From contig NZ_BMFS01000012.1 of the NCBI RefSeq assembly GCF_014639075.1, positions 1-64,000 of the forward strand: a stretch of DNA of 64,000 bases. Reading direction: 5' to 3'. The notes under the pieces are model-generated. The model was given only the letters and a program-made list of their open reading frames with translations, ran no database searches and was not told the DNA's origin. Origin of the DNA: Glycocaulis albus (GTDB lineage: Bacteria > Pseudomonadota > Alphaproteobacteria > Caulobacterales > Maricaulaceae). This document shows, one piece after another, positions 1 through 7,253 of this stretch (position 1 is its first letter; every line of letters begins with the position of its first letter). A program made the translations under genes and the position numbers.

Positions 1-64
1 TCCTCCTCGCGAAGGTTGAATCAGGCTTCGGCCAAAAACGGAATCCCGTTTATGAGTTTATGAC

Positions 65-1273
65 CTAGCTCTCCGCGAACTTCAACAGCTTGATGGCGTT
101 GAAATCCTGCACGCCGCCGCCGACGCGCTTGGTGGTGTAGAAGAGCACATAGGGCTTGGCCGAATAGGGATCGCGCAGCACTTCGATACCCTGACGGTCG
201 ACAACCAGATAGCCCCGCTCAAAATCACCAAAGGCAATCGCGAAGGCATTGGCGCCAATGTCCGGCATGTCCTCGGCCTCGGTCAGCGGATAACCCATCA
301 GGCTCGCCTCCTGACCGGCATTCAGGCCCGGCTGCCAGATATAATGGCCGTCCTGGTCTTTGAGCTTGCGCAGGCGCGACACGCTCTGCCGGTTCATCAC
401 AAAGCGCGCATTCGCGCGGTAGCCGGTGGCGGGCGCGTAGATCAGATCGATCAGCGCGTCGACCGGGTCCTCATCGAAATCGCCTGCCGCGCCGGTGGCG
501 ACATAGCCGATCTCGCCCCAGCCTTGCGTGCCTTCCGGCTCCTTGTCGTAGGAGAGGAAGCCGCGCGGCTGGTTATTGCCAGAGCCGGAAACGAAGGCCT
601 TGCCCTCTTCGGCGGCGAACACATCGCGCACCTCTTCAGCCAGCCACTGGTCCACATCGGCCAGCGCATCATCGAGGATGACCGGTGTTGCAGCCGGCAT
701 GGCGTAGAGCTCGGCGGTGGGGAACTCGACCAGCGTGATGTCGGGCGTCGCCGTCTCATTGCGTGCACCGGTCTCGGCAGACCAGCCCGCCACCGCGCCG
801 CCAAGGCTGACCGGCTTGCGGAACGTGTGGCTGGTGGTCTGGCGCACGGATGAAATCGCGCGGATCGGCGAGACGCTGGCGAGCAACCGGTTGATCATCG
901 CCTCGGTTTCGGGCGGGGCGACATAGCCGCCATCGCCCGGCGAGCCGGCGGAGAGGGCCTTGGCCTCGATCAGGGCAGAGGCATCACCCCGGCGTACATA
1001 GGCGTTCCAGCCGGGATGGGCGGCGGATTTGCGCCCGATAGAGGGCCGCGTGGCGTCAACGCTCATACGGTCCAGCGCCGCCTTCTGGCGGGTCAGGGCC
1101 GCATCAATGCGCGCCACTTTCTCCTCCAGCAGCACATCCGCGTTTCGGCGCTTTTCAATCTCGGAAAGGCGCTGGTCATTGGCGCTCTTGAAGCGCTCGA
1201 AGGCGGAGAGAAAATCGTGCAGCGCGGCGCGGGTCTGCGCATTGGGCGCACTCATCTTGGTTTCACGGGACAT
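65..1273 (-). CDS. HK97-fold major capsid protein (GTA-type, g5)
   Basis: 402 aa. Builds the icosahedral head of a phage or gene transfer agent particle. The N-terminal ~100 residues are charged and helical (residues about 10-75), the usual delta/scaffold segment of HK97 capsids that the prohead protease removes; the rest is the HK97 fold, with typical stretches such as DITLVEFPTAELYAMP and QPGLNAGQEASLMGYPL. The ATG at 1273 has AAGGAAA six bases upstream. It lies just after a prohead protease gene and in the order terminase-portal-protease-capsid seen in RcGTA-like clusters, so I read it as GTA g5 rather than an active prophage; no integrase or repressor is present in the window. The next head gene would lie off the left edge. 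Confidence 0.93.
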   Translation of the reverse strand: MSRETKMSAPNAQTRAALHDFLSAFERFKSANDQRLSEIEKRRNADVLLEEKVARIDAALTRQKAALDRMSVDATRPSIGRKSAAHPGWNAYVRRGDASALIEAKALSAGSPGDGGYVAPPETEAMINRLLASVSPIRAISSVRQTTSHTFRKPVSLGGAVAGWSAETGARNETATPDITLVEFPTAELYAMPAATPVILDDALADVDQWLAEEVRDVFAAEEGKAFVSGSGNNQPRGFLSYDKEPEGTQGWGEIGYVATGAAGDFDEDPVDALIDLIYAPATGYRANARFVMNRQSVSRLRKLKDQDGHYIWQPGLNAGQEASLMGYPLTEAEDMPDIGANAFAIAFGDFERGYLVVDRQGIEVLRDPYSAKPYVLFYTTKRVGGGVQDFNAIKLLKFAES

Positions 1274-1318
1274 GGGGTTTCCTTCGTGTCGGTCAGGGAT
1301 GTGAAAAAGGGGTGGGGA

Positions 1319-1810
1319 TCAGGCCAGAACCGTGTCGAGAAAGGCCTCGACAGTCTCAGGCACGGGCGCGGCACCCGGCACGATGTCGAGACGCGCGCCT
1401 TCGGCCATCGGGAAGGTGACGATGGAGATTTCCCAGAGGTCCACTTCCGTCAGGATGCGGCCGCCACCCGATGGGCGGACGGTTTCCGACACAGCCCTGA
1501 AACCGATGGACAGGCCATCGACCGCCCCTTCACGGATCAGGGCCGCTGTTGCTGCGCTGCGCGGGGTGGTGCCGGTCAGATGGCCGCGCACGTAAAGCCC
1601 GCGCTCATCCTCGTAAATCTCGTCCCACACGCCGACGGGTTCCTCCGCATCGTGCTGGAACAGCATGCGGATGCCGCCCGCCCCGCGCGTGGCCAGGCTG
1701 TCGGCGAACGCGCCGCGGCGGATGATGTCGCCGGAATAGTCCTCGATATCGAACACGCTGGCATAGCCGGCGATCTCGAGCCTTTCGCCCGAGCCGTCAT
1801 CTGCTGTCAT
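1319..1810 (-). CDS. HK97 family prohead protease (GTA-type, g4)
   Basis: 163 aa from the chosen start. Serine protease that cleaves the capsid N-terminal segment during head maturation. A catalytic set typical of the family can be seen: His53 (MLFQHD), Ser101 (VDGLSIGF) and Glu127 (DLWEISIVTFPM). The ATG at 1810 is preceded by AAGGAGG at the right distance, so the longer in-frame extension to 1891, which runs into a palindromic repeat, is not used. It lies 45 bases upstream of the capsid gene on the same strand and belongs to the same transcription unit. Confidence 0.92.
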   Translation of the reverse strand: MTADDGSGERLEIAGYASVFDIEDYSGDIIRRGAFADSLATRGAGGIRMLFQHDAEEPVGVWDEIYEDERGLYVRGHLTGTTPRSAATAALIREGAVDGLSIGFRAVSETVRPSGGGRILTEVDLWEISIVTFPMAEGARLDIVPGAAPVPETVEAFLDTVLA

Positions 1811-1864
1811 CTGACAGCCTCCTTCTTGTTGTTGGGTGTGGTGAGCTGGAAAGCGGAAAATCGC

Positions 1865-1968
1865 TGTCATGGCCCGGCTTGTCCGGGCCACCCATGCCGG
1901 AGAGTTTCCGCCTGATCTGAGCTTTCAGGCATGGGTCCCCCGGACCGCTACGCGGCCGGAGGATGACA
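1865..1968. repeat. Nested palindromic repeat, TGTCAT/ATGACA family (copy 1)
   Basis: About 104 bp. Outer arms TGTCAT (1865) and ATGACA (ends 1968); inner arms ACCCATGCC and GGCATGGGT; each half carries its own hairpin (GGCCCGG..CCGGGCC on the left). The same design recurs at 13655..13752. It sits between the portal/small-protein genes and the prohead protease gene. Non-coding, REP/BIME-like. Confidence 0.8.
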
Positions 1969-2001
1969 CGTGTTGATTATTGCTGGCCGGGCTGGCTCTC
2001 C

Positions 2002-2034
2002 GGCGCGCAGCGCCGAAAAGCGCGAACGCGCGCC
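2002..2034 (+). repeat. 33-bp exact repeat, copy 1
   Basis: A 33-bp sequence beginning GGCGCGCAGCGCC and ending GAACGCGCGCC is found here and again, identical, at 6388..6420. A shorter inverted relative lies near 11908..11924. It is internally hairpin-forming. This is a dispersed intergenic repeat of unknown origin; the rest of the 1811..2090 gap holds the preceding palindromic element and nothing else I can support. Confidence 0.75.
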
Positions 2035-2090
2035 CGAGCTAATGCGAGGAGCGATGGGGCGTAGGCCCCGGAGCACAAAGAAAAGGGAAA

Positions 2091-2342
2091 CTATTCCCCC
2101 GCCAGCCGCCTTTCGATGCGCTCCAGCGCGAGGCGGGTATAGGCGGAGTTTTCTTCCAGCCGGGCGATGCGCTCATAGACCGGAGCGGTCGCCTCCACGC
2201 GCAATTCCAGATGGCGGATGCGTTCAGAGGTCGCGCCCGCCCAGATCAGCCCGCCTGCGGTCTGCAGGGCGAGCGTGACAAGAACACCGAGGGTTATCTG
2301 CCGGTCCACGCGCCAGTGGGAAGGGCGTTCAGTCATCATCAT
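2091..2342 (-). CDS. Small membrane protein of the GTA cluster, between portal and protease
   Basis: 83 aa; three consecutive Met codons (2342, 2339, 2336) leave the exact start open. One hydrophobic segment (about residues 17-37) is followed by a charged helical, probably coiled-coil tail with LELRVEATAPVYERIARLEE. It overlaps the end of the portal gene by up to 14 bases, so it is translationally linked to it. Small proteins of this layout occur at the same place (between g3 and g4) in GTA clusters; no function is established. Assignment rests on position and architecture only. Confidence 0.7.
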   Translation of the reverse strand: MMMTERPSHWRVDRQITLGVLVTLALQTAGGLIWAGATSERIRHLELRVEATAPVYERIARLEENSAYTRLALERIERRLAGE

Positions 2343-3492
2343 CCTCCGTCTCGGTGGCAGGTTTCAGGCCCAGCAAAGCGCGCTTTTCAGCGTCACTCAG
2401 GAAGTCCGCCCCGCCAATGCGCTGCCAGCGGGCCAGACGTTCTTCGGAAAGGGCCGGCAGCGCGTCCTCGTCGGGCCGGATGTGAAATCCCTCGCCCAGC
2501 CAGGGCGCCAGCCAGCCATTGAGAGACGCGCACGTCTTCCTCGCCAGCGGCAGAACCGTCTGGCGGTAAAAGGCGAGGTTCGCCTCGCGGTAATTGGCGT
2601 AAGTGTTATCGCCCGGCAGACCCAGCATCATGGGCGGCACACCGAAGGCCAGCGCGATCTCGCGCGCGGCCTCGCGCCGTGCGGCGATGAAGTCCATCTC
2701 GGCTGGCGAATGCCCCATCGGCTTCCAGTCCAGCCCGCCTTCCAGCAATAAGGGCCGCCCGGCATTGGCCGGACCGGAATGCAGCGTCTCCAGCTCGTCT
2801 TTCAGGCGCTGGTATTGCTGGTCTGTCAGGCGCGCCTCAGAGCCGTCTTTCGAAGTCACCACCAGCGCGCCGGAGGGGCGCGCCGCATTGTCCAGCAAGG
2901 CTTTCGCCCACGCCCCGCCGGCATTGTGGACATCGACCGCCCGCGCCGCCGCCTCCAGCGGGGGCAGGCCGTAATGATCGTCGGACGGGTGAAAGAGTTT
3001 CAGGTGCAGGACCGGGCTTTTGCCGCTGGCCCGGTCGCGCTCGATCATGCGGCGGTCAGAGCCATTGCGGTATTCGAAAGCATCGGCCCAGCCCTTCGGC
3101 CCCGGCATCACGCGCACCCGGTCCGGGCGCAGCACGAAGAGGGCAGACGGGCCATCATAACCTTCGGCGATCTCCAGATAGGCATTACCCGCCACCTGCA
3201 GATGACCGTGGAAGGTCTCCATCAGCTCAACCCCGGTCTGGTCCGGGTTGGGCTGGGTCAGCAGCGTTCTCACCGCATCGGCCGCCCGGCCCTTGCCTTC
3301 GATGCGCAAGGGCACAGCGGCGGCAGCCTCCGCGATCAGACGCACACAGCGATTGGCCACGGCGTTGCGGCCATAGCCCTCACGCGCCAGGCCCGCATAG
3401 TCACGCGGGCTCCACGCAGGACGGGGAGAGAGCGACAGCGCCACCAGCCTGCCCGCGCTCTTGCGCTGCAGTCCAAACCATTGTCGTAGCAT
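2329..3492 (-). CDS. HK97 family portal protein (GTA-type, g3)
   Basis: 387 aa from the ATG at 3492 (an in-frame ATG at 3528 gives 12 more residues). Portal proteins form the dodecameric ring at the capsid vertex through which DNA enters. Family features include the N-terminal AVANRCVRLIAEAAAAVP stretch, YLEIAEGYDGP, the FGVPPMMLGLPGD loop followed by TYANYREANLAFYRQTVLP, and a C-terminal EKRALLGLKP segment. Same strand as the terminase upstream, but separated from it by a 469-base non-coding stretch full of palindromic repeats, which is unusual for packaging genes that are normally close. Confidence 0.93.
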   Translation of the reverse strand: MLRQWFGLQRKSAGRLVALSLSPRPAWSPRDYAGLAREGYGRNAVANRCVRLIAEAAAAVPLRIEGKGRAADAVRTLLTQPNPDQTGVELMETFHGHLQVAGNAYLEIAEGYDGPSALFVLRPDRVRVMPGPKGWADAFEYRNGSDRRMIERDRASGKSPVLHLKLFHPSDDHYGLPPLEAAARAVDVHNAGGAWAKALLDNAARPSGALVVTSKDGSEARLTDQQYQRLKDELETLHSGPANAGRPLLLEGGLDWKPMGHSPAEMDFIAARREAAREIALAFGVPPMMLGLPGDNTYANYREANLAFYRQTVLPLARKTCASLNGWLAPWLGEGFHIRPDEDALPALSEERLARWQRIGGADFLSDAEKRALLGLKPATETEDDDD

Positions 3493-3593
3493 GGGTTTTC
3501 TCTTTTTTGGTTCGTGCTTGGAACACATCAGTCTCGTCGCCCCCGCGCAGGCGGGGGGAGGAAACCGGACCGTCTGGACGTCATCCCAACTGT

Positions 3594-3680
3594 TGAAACC
3601 CCGGACGCGAAGCGATCCGGGGCCTGATGTCAGTTCTGCCAGAAGTCCCGGCTCTCGCTATCGCTCGGCCGGGATTTCAG
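3594..3680. repeat. Nested palindromic repeat, GAAACCCCGG family (copy 1)
   Basis: Reads as GAAACCCCGGA, a short loop, TCCGGGGCCT, a spacer, then AGTCCCGGC, a loop, GCCGGGATTTCA. The outer ends TGAAACCCCGG and CCGGGATTTCA are near-complementary. A second copy lies at 5808..5895. It is one of three different palindromic elements packed into the gap 3493..3961, which has no gene I can support. A short GC-rich hairpin also occurs around 3541..3560. Confidence 0.65.
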
Positions 3681-3702
3681 GAATGGGTATCGGTCAACAC
3701 CT

Positions 3703-3788
3703 CGTCATTCCGGCGAAAGCCGGAACCCAGACCTTTTTTAAAGATCACTGGGTTCCAGATAGCGGCTGACGCCGCTTCTGGAATGACG
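3703..3788. repeat. Nested palindromic repeat, CGTCATTCC family (complete copy A)
   Basis: 86 bp. Left half: CGTCATTCC (3703), hairpin, GGAACCCAG (ends 3730). A T-rich spacer follows. Right half: CTGGGTTCC (3748), hairpin, GGAATGACG (ends 3788). Outer and inner arms are perfect reverse complements. Other complete copies are at 6537..6637 and 52429..52526; halves occur at 5924, 6471, 11802 and 51556. Confidence 0.85.
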
Positions 3789-3851
3789 ATAGTGAGGGAT
3801 CATCCCCCGCATGAAGTGGGGGATGACAAGCTGGTCGGCTGTATACGCTCC

Positions 3852-3951
3852 TCGTCCTTCGAGACGTTCGCTACGCTCACCCTCAGGATGAGGGGCGAAG
3901 GACGCTCTTGTCCCTCATCCTGAGGAGGCCGAAGGCCGTCTCGAAGGACGA
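3852..3951. repeat. Nested palindromic repeat, TCGTCCTTCGAGACG family (complete copy)
   Basis: 100 bp. Outer arms TCGTCCTTCGAGACG (3852) and CGTCTCGAAGGACGA (ends 3951) are perfect complements; inner arms CTCAGGATGAGG and CCTCATCCTGAG likewise. It ends 10 bases before the terminase stop codon. A right half of the same element is present at 63759..63805, near the far end of the window. Confidence 0.85.
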
Positions 3952-3961
3952 GGGACAAAAC

Positions 3962-5224
3962 TCAAATCCATCTCAGCCTCGGCTCTGCGCCGCCCCCTTT
4001 CAGCGCGGCAATCGCCCAGACGAGGGCGTCCACGCGGTCGGGGGAGCCGGTAAAGCCCGGCGCGCCAAAGGCGCACATCTGGTCTTCCAGCCCCGGCATT
4101 CTTGCCCCGTGCGCCACCCGGCCCGCCGCATAGAGCGCGGCAACCGGCTCGGCCCGCGCGCGCTTTGCCCGGCTGGCATGAACGAGACGGACGGGCAGGC
4201 CCGGCAGCGCCGCGGCCAGCACCGCACGCACCATCTCCCCGCCCTGATTGCTCTCGGCGACCACGCTGTCGGCCTCATGCGCGGTGAAGGCTTTGGCGAC
4301 CTGTTTGGCCCAGCCTTCAGGCCGGGCACGCAAGCTGTAATCGGCTAGCACAGTGAAAATCTGGGCCGCGCCCTGTCCCGCAGCCCCGGCGACAATGATC
4401 CCGCATTCATCGCCGGTGGACCCGGCGGGCGGATCAACCGCCACCACAATTCTTTCAGCTTCCACGGCCTGCCGCGCGAGCGCGGCATCGATCATCTCGC
4501 GCGTCCACAGCGCGCCCTCAGGGTCATCGACAACCCGGCCCTCCAGCTCCTGCAGGGCCAGGCGCGAAACGCCATAATGCTCGCGCAGCGCCGTGATGAA
4601 GCCCGGTGCCAGATGGGCGGCATTCTCCTCGCTGGTGGCATGGGTCACCACCGTGCCTTGCGCCGCAATCAGGCGTTTGAGCGCAGGTAAAGGCCGGGGC
4701 GTCGTCGTCACCATCAGGCGCGGATCATCTCCGAGGCGCAAGCCAAAGCGCAGCATGTCCAGCACGCCCTGCGGATAGCGCCAGGCGGCAAATTCATCGG
4801 CCCAGGCGGTATCAAACTGCGGACCTCTCAACGCATCCGGGTCTTCGCCCGAAAACGTGTAGGCGACCGCGCCGGAGGGCCAGACGAGGCGGCGGCGGGT
4901 CGCTTCCCAGACCGGGCGTTGGCCCCGAGGCCCAAGGCTGCGCAGGCCCGACGGCCCGGCAATCATCACCTCGCGCACATCGCCATGCGTCGGGCCGACC
5001 AGCGCAATGCGCCCGGCCCCGCCCGCGATGCGCGCGCGTATCCATTCGGCGCCGGCGCGGGTCTTGCCCGCACCGCGCCCGCCCAGAAACAGCCAGGCCT
5101 GCCAGTCTCCTTGCGGCGGGAGCTGGGCGGGGTGCGCCCAGCTTTGCCAGTCATCGAGAATGCGTTCGGCCTCATTCGCGTCGATCGAGTCGATCAGCCG
5201 TTCAGTCCCGGCGCGTGCGCGCAT
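3962..5224 (-). CDS. Terminase large subunit / DNA packaging ATPase (GTA-type, g2)
   Basis: 420 aa from the ATG at 5224. Motor that drives DNA into the head and cuts it. Walker A GGRGAGKT at residues 48-55, Walker B region DTAWADEF, then the nuclease half with VVAVDPPAGSTGDECGI and later acidic residues in VVAESNQGGEMVR. Upstream in-frame ATGs (5281, 5341) exist; 5224 gives the usual family length and overlaps the end of the preceding gene by 23 bases. The RBS is not obvious, so the start is moderately certain. GTA terminases package random host DNA headfuls; whether this cluster is functional cannot be told from sequence. Confidence 0.93.
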   Translation of the reverse strand: MRARAGTERLIDSIDANEAERILDDWQSWAHPAQLPPQGDWQAWLFLGGRGAGKTRAGAEWIRARIAGGAGRIALVGPTHGDVREVMIAGPSGLRSLGPRGQRPVWEATRRRLVWPSGAVAYTFSGEDPDALRGPQFDTAWADEFAAWRYPQGVLDMLRFGLRLGDDPRLMVTTTPRPLPALKRLIAAQGTVVTHATSEENAAHLAPGFITALREHYGVSRLALQELEGRVVDDPEGALWTREMIDAALARQAVEAERIVVAVDPPAGSTGDECGIIVAGAAGQGAAQIFTVLADYSLRARPEGWAKQVAKAFTAHEADSVVAESNQGGEMVRAVLAAALPGLPVRLVHASRAKRARAEPVAALYAAGRVAHGARMPGLEDQMCAFGAPGFTGSPDRVDALVWAIAALKGGGAEPRLRWI

Positions 5225-5648
5225 CAAGGCGCGAAAGCCGCCGGCGAAGCTCTTCAAGCAGAGCCTCACGGGTGTGTGCATGTGCCTGCGCCTCGCTTGT
5301 CTCGGTTTTGCGGGCGATCTCGGCGAGCCGCGCCCAGTCATCCACGCTCATTGCGGCTTTGAGGAGGGCGCTGACCGCCCTTGCCCGCTTTTCCGCGTCC
5401 GCCGTCTCGCCGCGTGCCAGAGCGGCCTCGGCCGCTTCCAGATGCGCTTCCAGGCGCACTTTGAGGCTCGCCGTCTTGCTGGCCGGCGAAACCCGTTCCA
5501 CCCACCCCAGCCCGTCCTTGAGATATTGCAGGGTGATGCCTTCACGCAGGGCCAACCCTTCAAGGCTCATCCCTGCCCGGTGCGCCTCGCGGATCGCCAG
5601 CCAGTCGCGCCGGGGCGGCGGGGCTCGTTTCTCACATGTCTCGACCAT
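5202..5648 (-). CDS. Probable small terminase-like protein at head of GTA cluster (g1 position)
   Basis: 148 aa. N-terminal residues 10-50 look like a helix-turn-helix (WLAIREAHRAGMSLEGLALREG), followed by a long charged, Ala-rich helix (VRLEAHLEAAEAALARGETADAEKRARAVSALLK) described here only in outline, typical of small terminase or packaging accessory proteins. It is the first gene of the GTA unit and overlaps the large terminase gene. The ATG at 5648 is preferred over an upstream GTG at 5666. The function follows from position and from g1 of RcGTA being a small terminase; sequence similarity to that protein is not something I can show. Confidence 0.72.
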   Translation of the reverse strand: MVETCEKRAPPPRRDWLAIREAHRAGMSLEGLALREGITLQYLKDGLGWVERVSPASKTASLKVRLEAHLEAAEAALARGETADAEKRARAVSALLKAAMSVDDWARLAEIARKTETSEAQAHAHTREALLEELRRRLSRLDARTRRD

Positions 5649-5807
5649 GCCTGAAGTATGCCTCACAACCGGCCCTGCCGGAGTGATTGGCGAGGGTTTC
5701 CGGCAAGGGTTTGAGGGGGATGGGGAATTATTTCGGAGGGTTGGGGATTGGGGGGGAACTGTCCCCGCTTTTGTTCACTTGGAAGGGCGCATCATTTTTG
5801 AAACGCT

Positions 5808-5895
5808 GAAACCCCGGAACCGCGAAGCGGTATCCGGGGCCTTGCTCCGCTTCTCCTGCACAAGGTCCCGGCTCGCGCCACGCTTGGCCGGAATG
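5808..5895. repeat. Nested palindromic repeat, GAAACCCCGG family (copy 2)
   Basis: Left half GAAACCCCGGAACC..GGTATCCGGGGCC; right half AAGGTCCCGGCTCGC..TTGGCCGGAATGAC. The right end matches the GGAATGAC end of another family, suggesting a composite. The surrounding gap 5649..5991 has no gene; 5715..5756 is strikingly G-rich on the plus strand, and 5925..5974 is another repeat half. Confidence 0.6.
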
Positions 5896-5923
5896 ACGAG
5901 AACAGAGAAACGCCCCCTCACTT

Positions 5924-5974
5924 CGTCATTCCAGAAAGCGCGTCAGCGCTTATCTGGAACCCAGATTTTTTTAA
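5924..5974. repeat. CGTCATTCC-family repeat, left half, bordering the GIY-YIG gene
   Basis: CGTCATTCC, a hairpin with AAGCGC..GCGCTT, then GGAACCCAG ending at 5964 and a T-run to 5972. This is the left half of the element seen complete at 3703 and 6537, but here the matching right half (6471..6510) is about 500 bp away with the GIY-YIG gene in between. Confidence 0.75.
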
Positions 5975-5991
5975 CAGAAGCGGCATTCCGC

Positions 5992-6291
5992 TCACAGCAG
6001 GGTCTCATACAGATCGCGCCAGTCGGGATTGGCCGCTTCGATCAGCTCCAGCTTCCACGCCCGCTTCCAGCTCTTGAGGCGTGTTTCACGGATAATGGCG
6101 TGCTCCATCGTGGCATGCATCTCGAACCAGACGAGCCGCTTCACGCCGTATTTCCGGGTGAAGCCGGGCACCAGCCCTTCGCGGTGCTCATACACCCGCC
6201 GCACCAGATCGCTGGTCACGCCGGTATAGAGCGTGCCATTGCGCTGGCTCGCCAGAATGTAGACGGCAGGCTGGAAGAGCCGGTCCCGCAT
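5992..6291 (-). CDS. GIY-YIG nuclease family protein
   Basis: 99 aa. The single-domain GIY-YIG endonuclease fold of the YhbQ/UPF0213-like type: AVYILASQRNGTLYTGVTSD holds the GIY and YIG strands as VYI and LYTG, the catalytic Arg is in DLVRRVYEH, and a Glu lies in the later helix (ETRLKSWKRAWK). These proteins cut or nick DNA; cellular roles are mostly unknown. The gene is bracketed by the two halves of a palindromic repeat (left 5924..5974, right 6471..6510), with an extra right end GGAATGACG at 6354..6362, which suggests that gene and repeat move or are maintained together. Confidence 0.9.
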   Translation of the reverse strand: MRDRLFQPAVYILASQRNGTLYTGVTSDLVRRVYEHREGLVPGFTRKYGVKRLVWFEMHATMEHAIIRETRLKSWKRAWKLELIEAANPDWRDLYETLL

Positions 6292-6387
6292 GCTTCCAAT
6301 TTTGCCGTGCAGGCGGACGCAAGGGAAGACATTTCTGGCTTACGGCTCATCCCGGAATGACGAGGGTGGAGGGTGCCGGACCCCTCT

Positions 6388-6420
6388 GGCGCGCAGCGCC
6401 GAAAAGCGCGAACGCGCGCC
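6388..6420 (+). repeat. 33-bp exact repeat, copy 2
   Basis: Identical to 2002..2034. It lies upstream of the GIY-YIG gene start, inside the 6292..6681 gap, which otherwise holds a repeat right end (6354..6362), a right half (6471..6510) and a complete element (6537..6637), and no gene I can support. Confidence 0.75.
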
Positions 6421-6470
6421 TGGCACTTTTGCCCGCAGCGACGCACGGATGTGCGGAGCATCAAAAAAAA

Positions 6471-6510
6471 CTGGGTTCCAGATAGCGGCTGCGCCGCTTC
6501 TGGAATGACG
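6471..6510. repeat. CGTCATTCC-family repeat, right half, bordering the GIY-YIG gene
   Basis: Preceded by a run of eight A, then CTGGGTTCC (6471), a hairpin with AGCGGC..GCCGCT, and GGAATGACG ending at 6510. It is the mirror image of the left half at 5924..5974. Confidence 0.75.
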
Positions 6511-6536
6511 AGGGGAAAGGGACGCGCCTCTTACCT

Positions 6537-6637
6537 CGTCATTCCGGGGGAGCGCAGCGACACCCGGAACCCAGCGTTTTTTTAAAAAAATACAAACTGG
6601 GTTCCAGATAGCGGCTCACGCCGCTTCTGGAATGACG
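6537..6637. repeat. Nested palindromic repeat, CGTCATTCC family (complete copy B)
   Basis: 101 bp. CGTCATTCC (6537), hairpin, GGAACCCAG (ends 6574), a T-then-A-rich spacer, CTGGGTTCC (6597), hairpin, GGAATGACG (ends 6637). It looks like the GIY-YIG-containing block with the gene removed. Confidence 0.85.
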
Positions 6638-6681
6638 ATTTGGAGGGCGCATGACAGACTTCTTAACGCCAAAGAATCCCC

Positions 6682-7125
6682 TCACCCCCTCACATAATCC
6701 TCGAAATCCGCCTCATCGACATCGCGTTCAGAGACCAGCGTTCCTTTGAGCGACACACCCGCCTCCACCACGCTGTCCGCGCGGCCCGAGATCAGCGGGT
6801 GCCAGTCAAACAGCGGCTTGCCTTCCGCGATCAGCCGGTAGGCGCAGGTTTGCGGCATCCAGCCAAGCTCGCTCACATTGCCTGGGGTGAGTTTCACGCA
6901 AGACGGCACGCGCTCATGGCGGCTCGCGTAGTCGGTGCAGCGCACGGTCTCAAGATCGAGCAGTTCGCAGCCGATACAGGTGCGCAGCACCGCGCCATCG
7001 GGGTCATCCTCATCAATCAGCGAGACCGTGCAGCACTGGCCGCACCCGTCGCACAGCGACTCCCACTCCGCCTCGCTCATCTGATCAAGGCGTTTGGTCT
7101 TGTAAAAAGGGGCTTGGCCATCCAT
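6682..7125 (-). CDS. YcgN family cysteine cluster protein (UPF0260)
   Basis: 147 aa from the ATG at 7125; an ATG at 7149 adds eight residues. The family hallmark is a cysteine cluster, here LCDGCGQCCTVSL near residue 30, then CIGCELL and CTDYASRHERVPSC, with TCAYRLIAEGKPLFDWHPL toward the C-terminus. The alignment of MDGQAPFYKTKRLDQMS with the start of E. coli YcgN favours 7125. Proteins of this family probably bind a metal or Fe-S centre; the function is not established. Divergent from the penicillin-binding protein gene. Confidence 0.9.
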   Translation of the reverse strand: MDGQAPFYKTKRLDQMSEAEWESLCDGCGQCCTVSLIDEDDPDGAVLRTCIGCELLDLETVRCTDYASRHERVPSCVKLTPGNVSELGWMPQTCAYRLIAEGKPLFDWHPLISGRADSVVEAGVSLKGTLVSERDVDEADFEDYVRG

Positions 7126-7253
7126 CGCCCATAATTTAGCCGTGTTCATCAGGCTTTGAGAACGCTCCTGCCCAGTATCTGCCCCTGTGCACCGCCCGAT
7201 GGAGGCCCGCCATCACCTTCCGCGCCGACCAGCCGACAAGTTTCAAGGAACGC

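Noticed and set aside
1-5648. Active prophage
   Set aside because: Head and packaging genes are present, but no integrase, repressor, replication or lysis genes or attachment repeats are seen within the window, and the gene order and capsid/portal types fit GTA clusters. The left part is cut off, so this is a judgement.
5215-6360. A 381-codon plus-strand frame spanning the small-terminase-like gene and the GIY-YIG gene
   Set aside because: It crosses intergenic repeats and two opposite-strand genes; composition is Arg/Ser-rich without any family signature.
1865-6637. CRISPR array in the repeat-rich region
   Set aside because: Repeats are few, palindromic, of several families and not regularly spaced; no cas genes are present.
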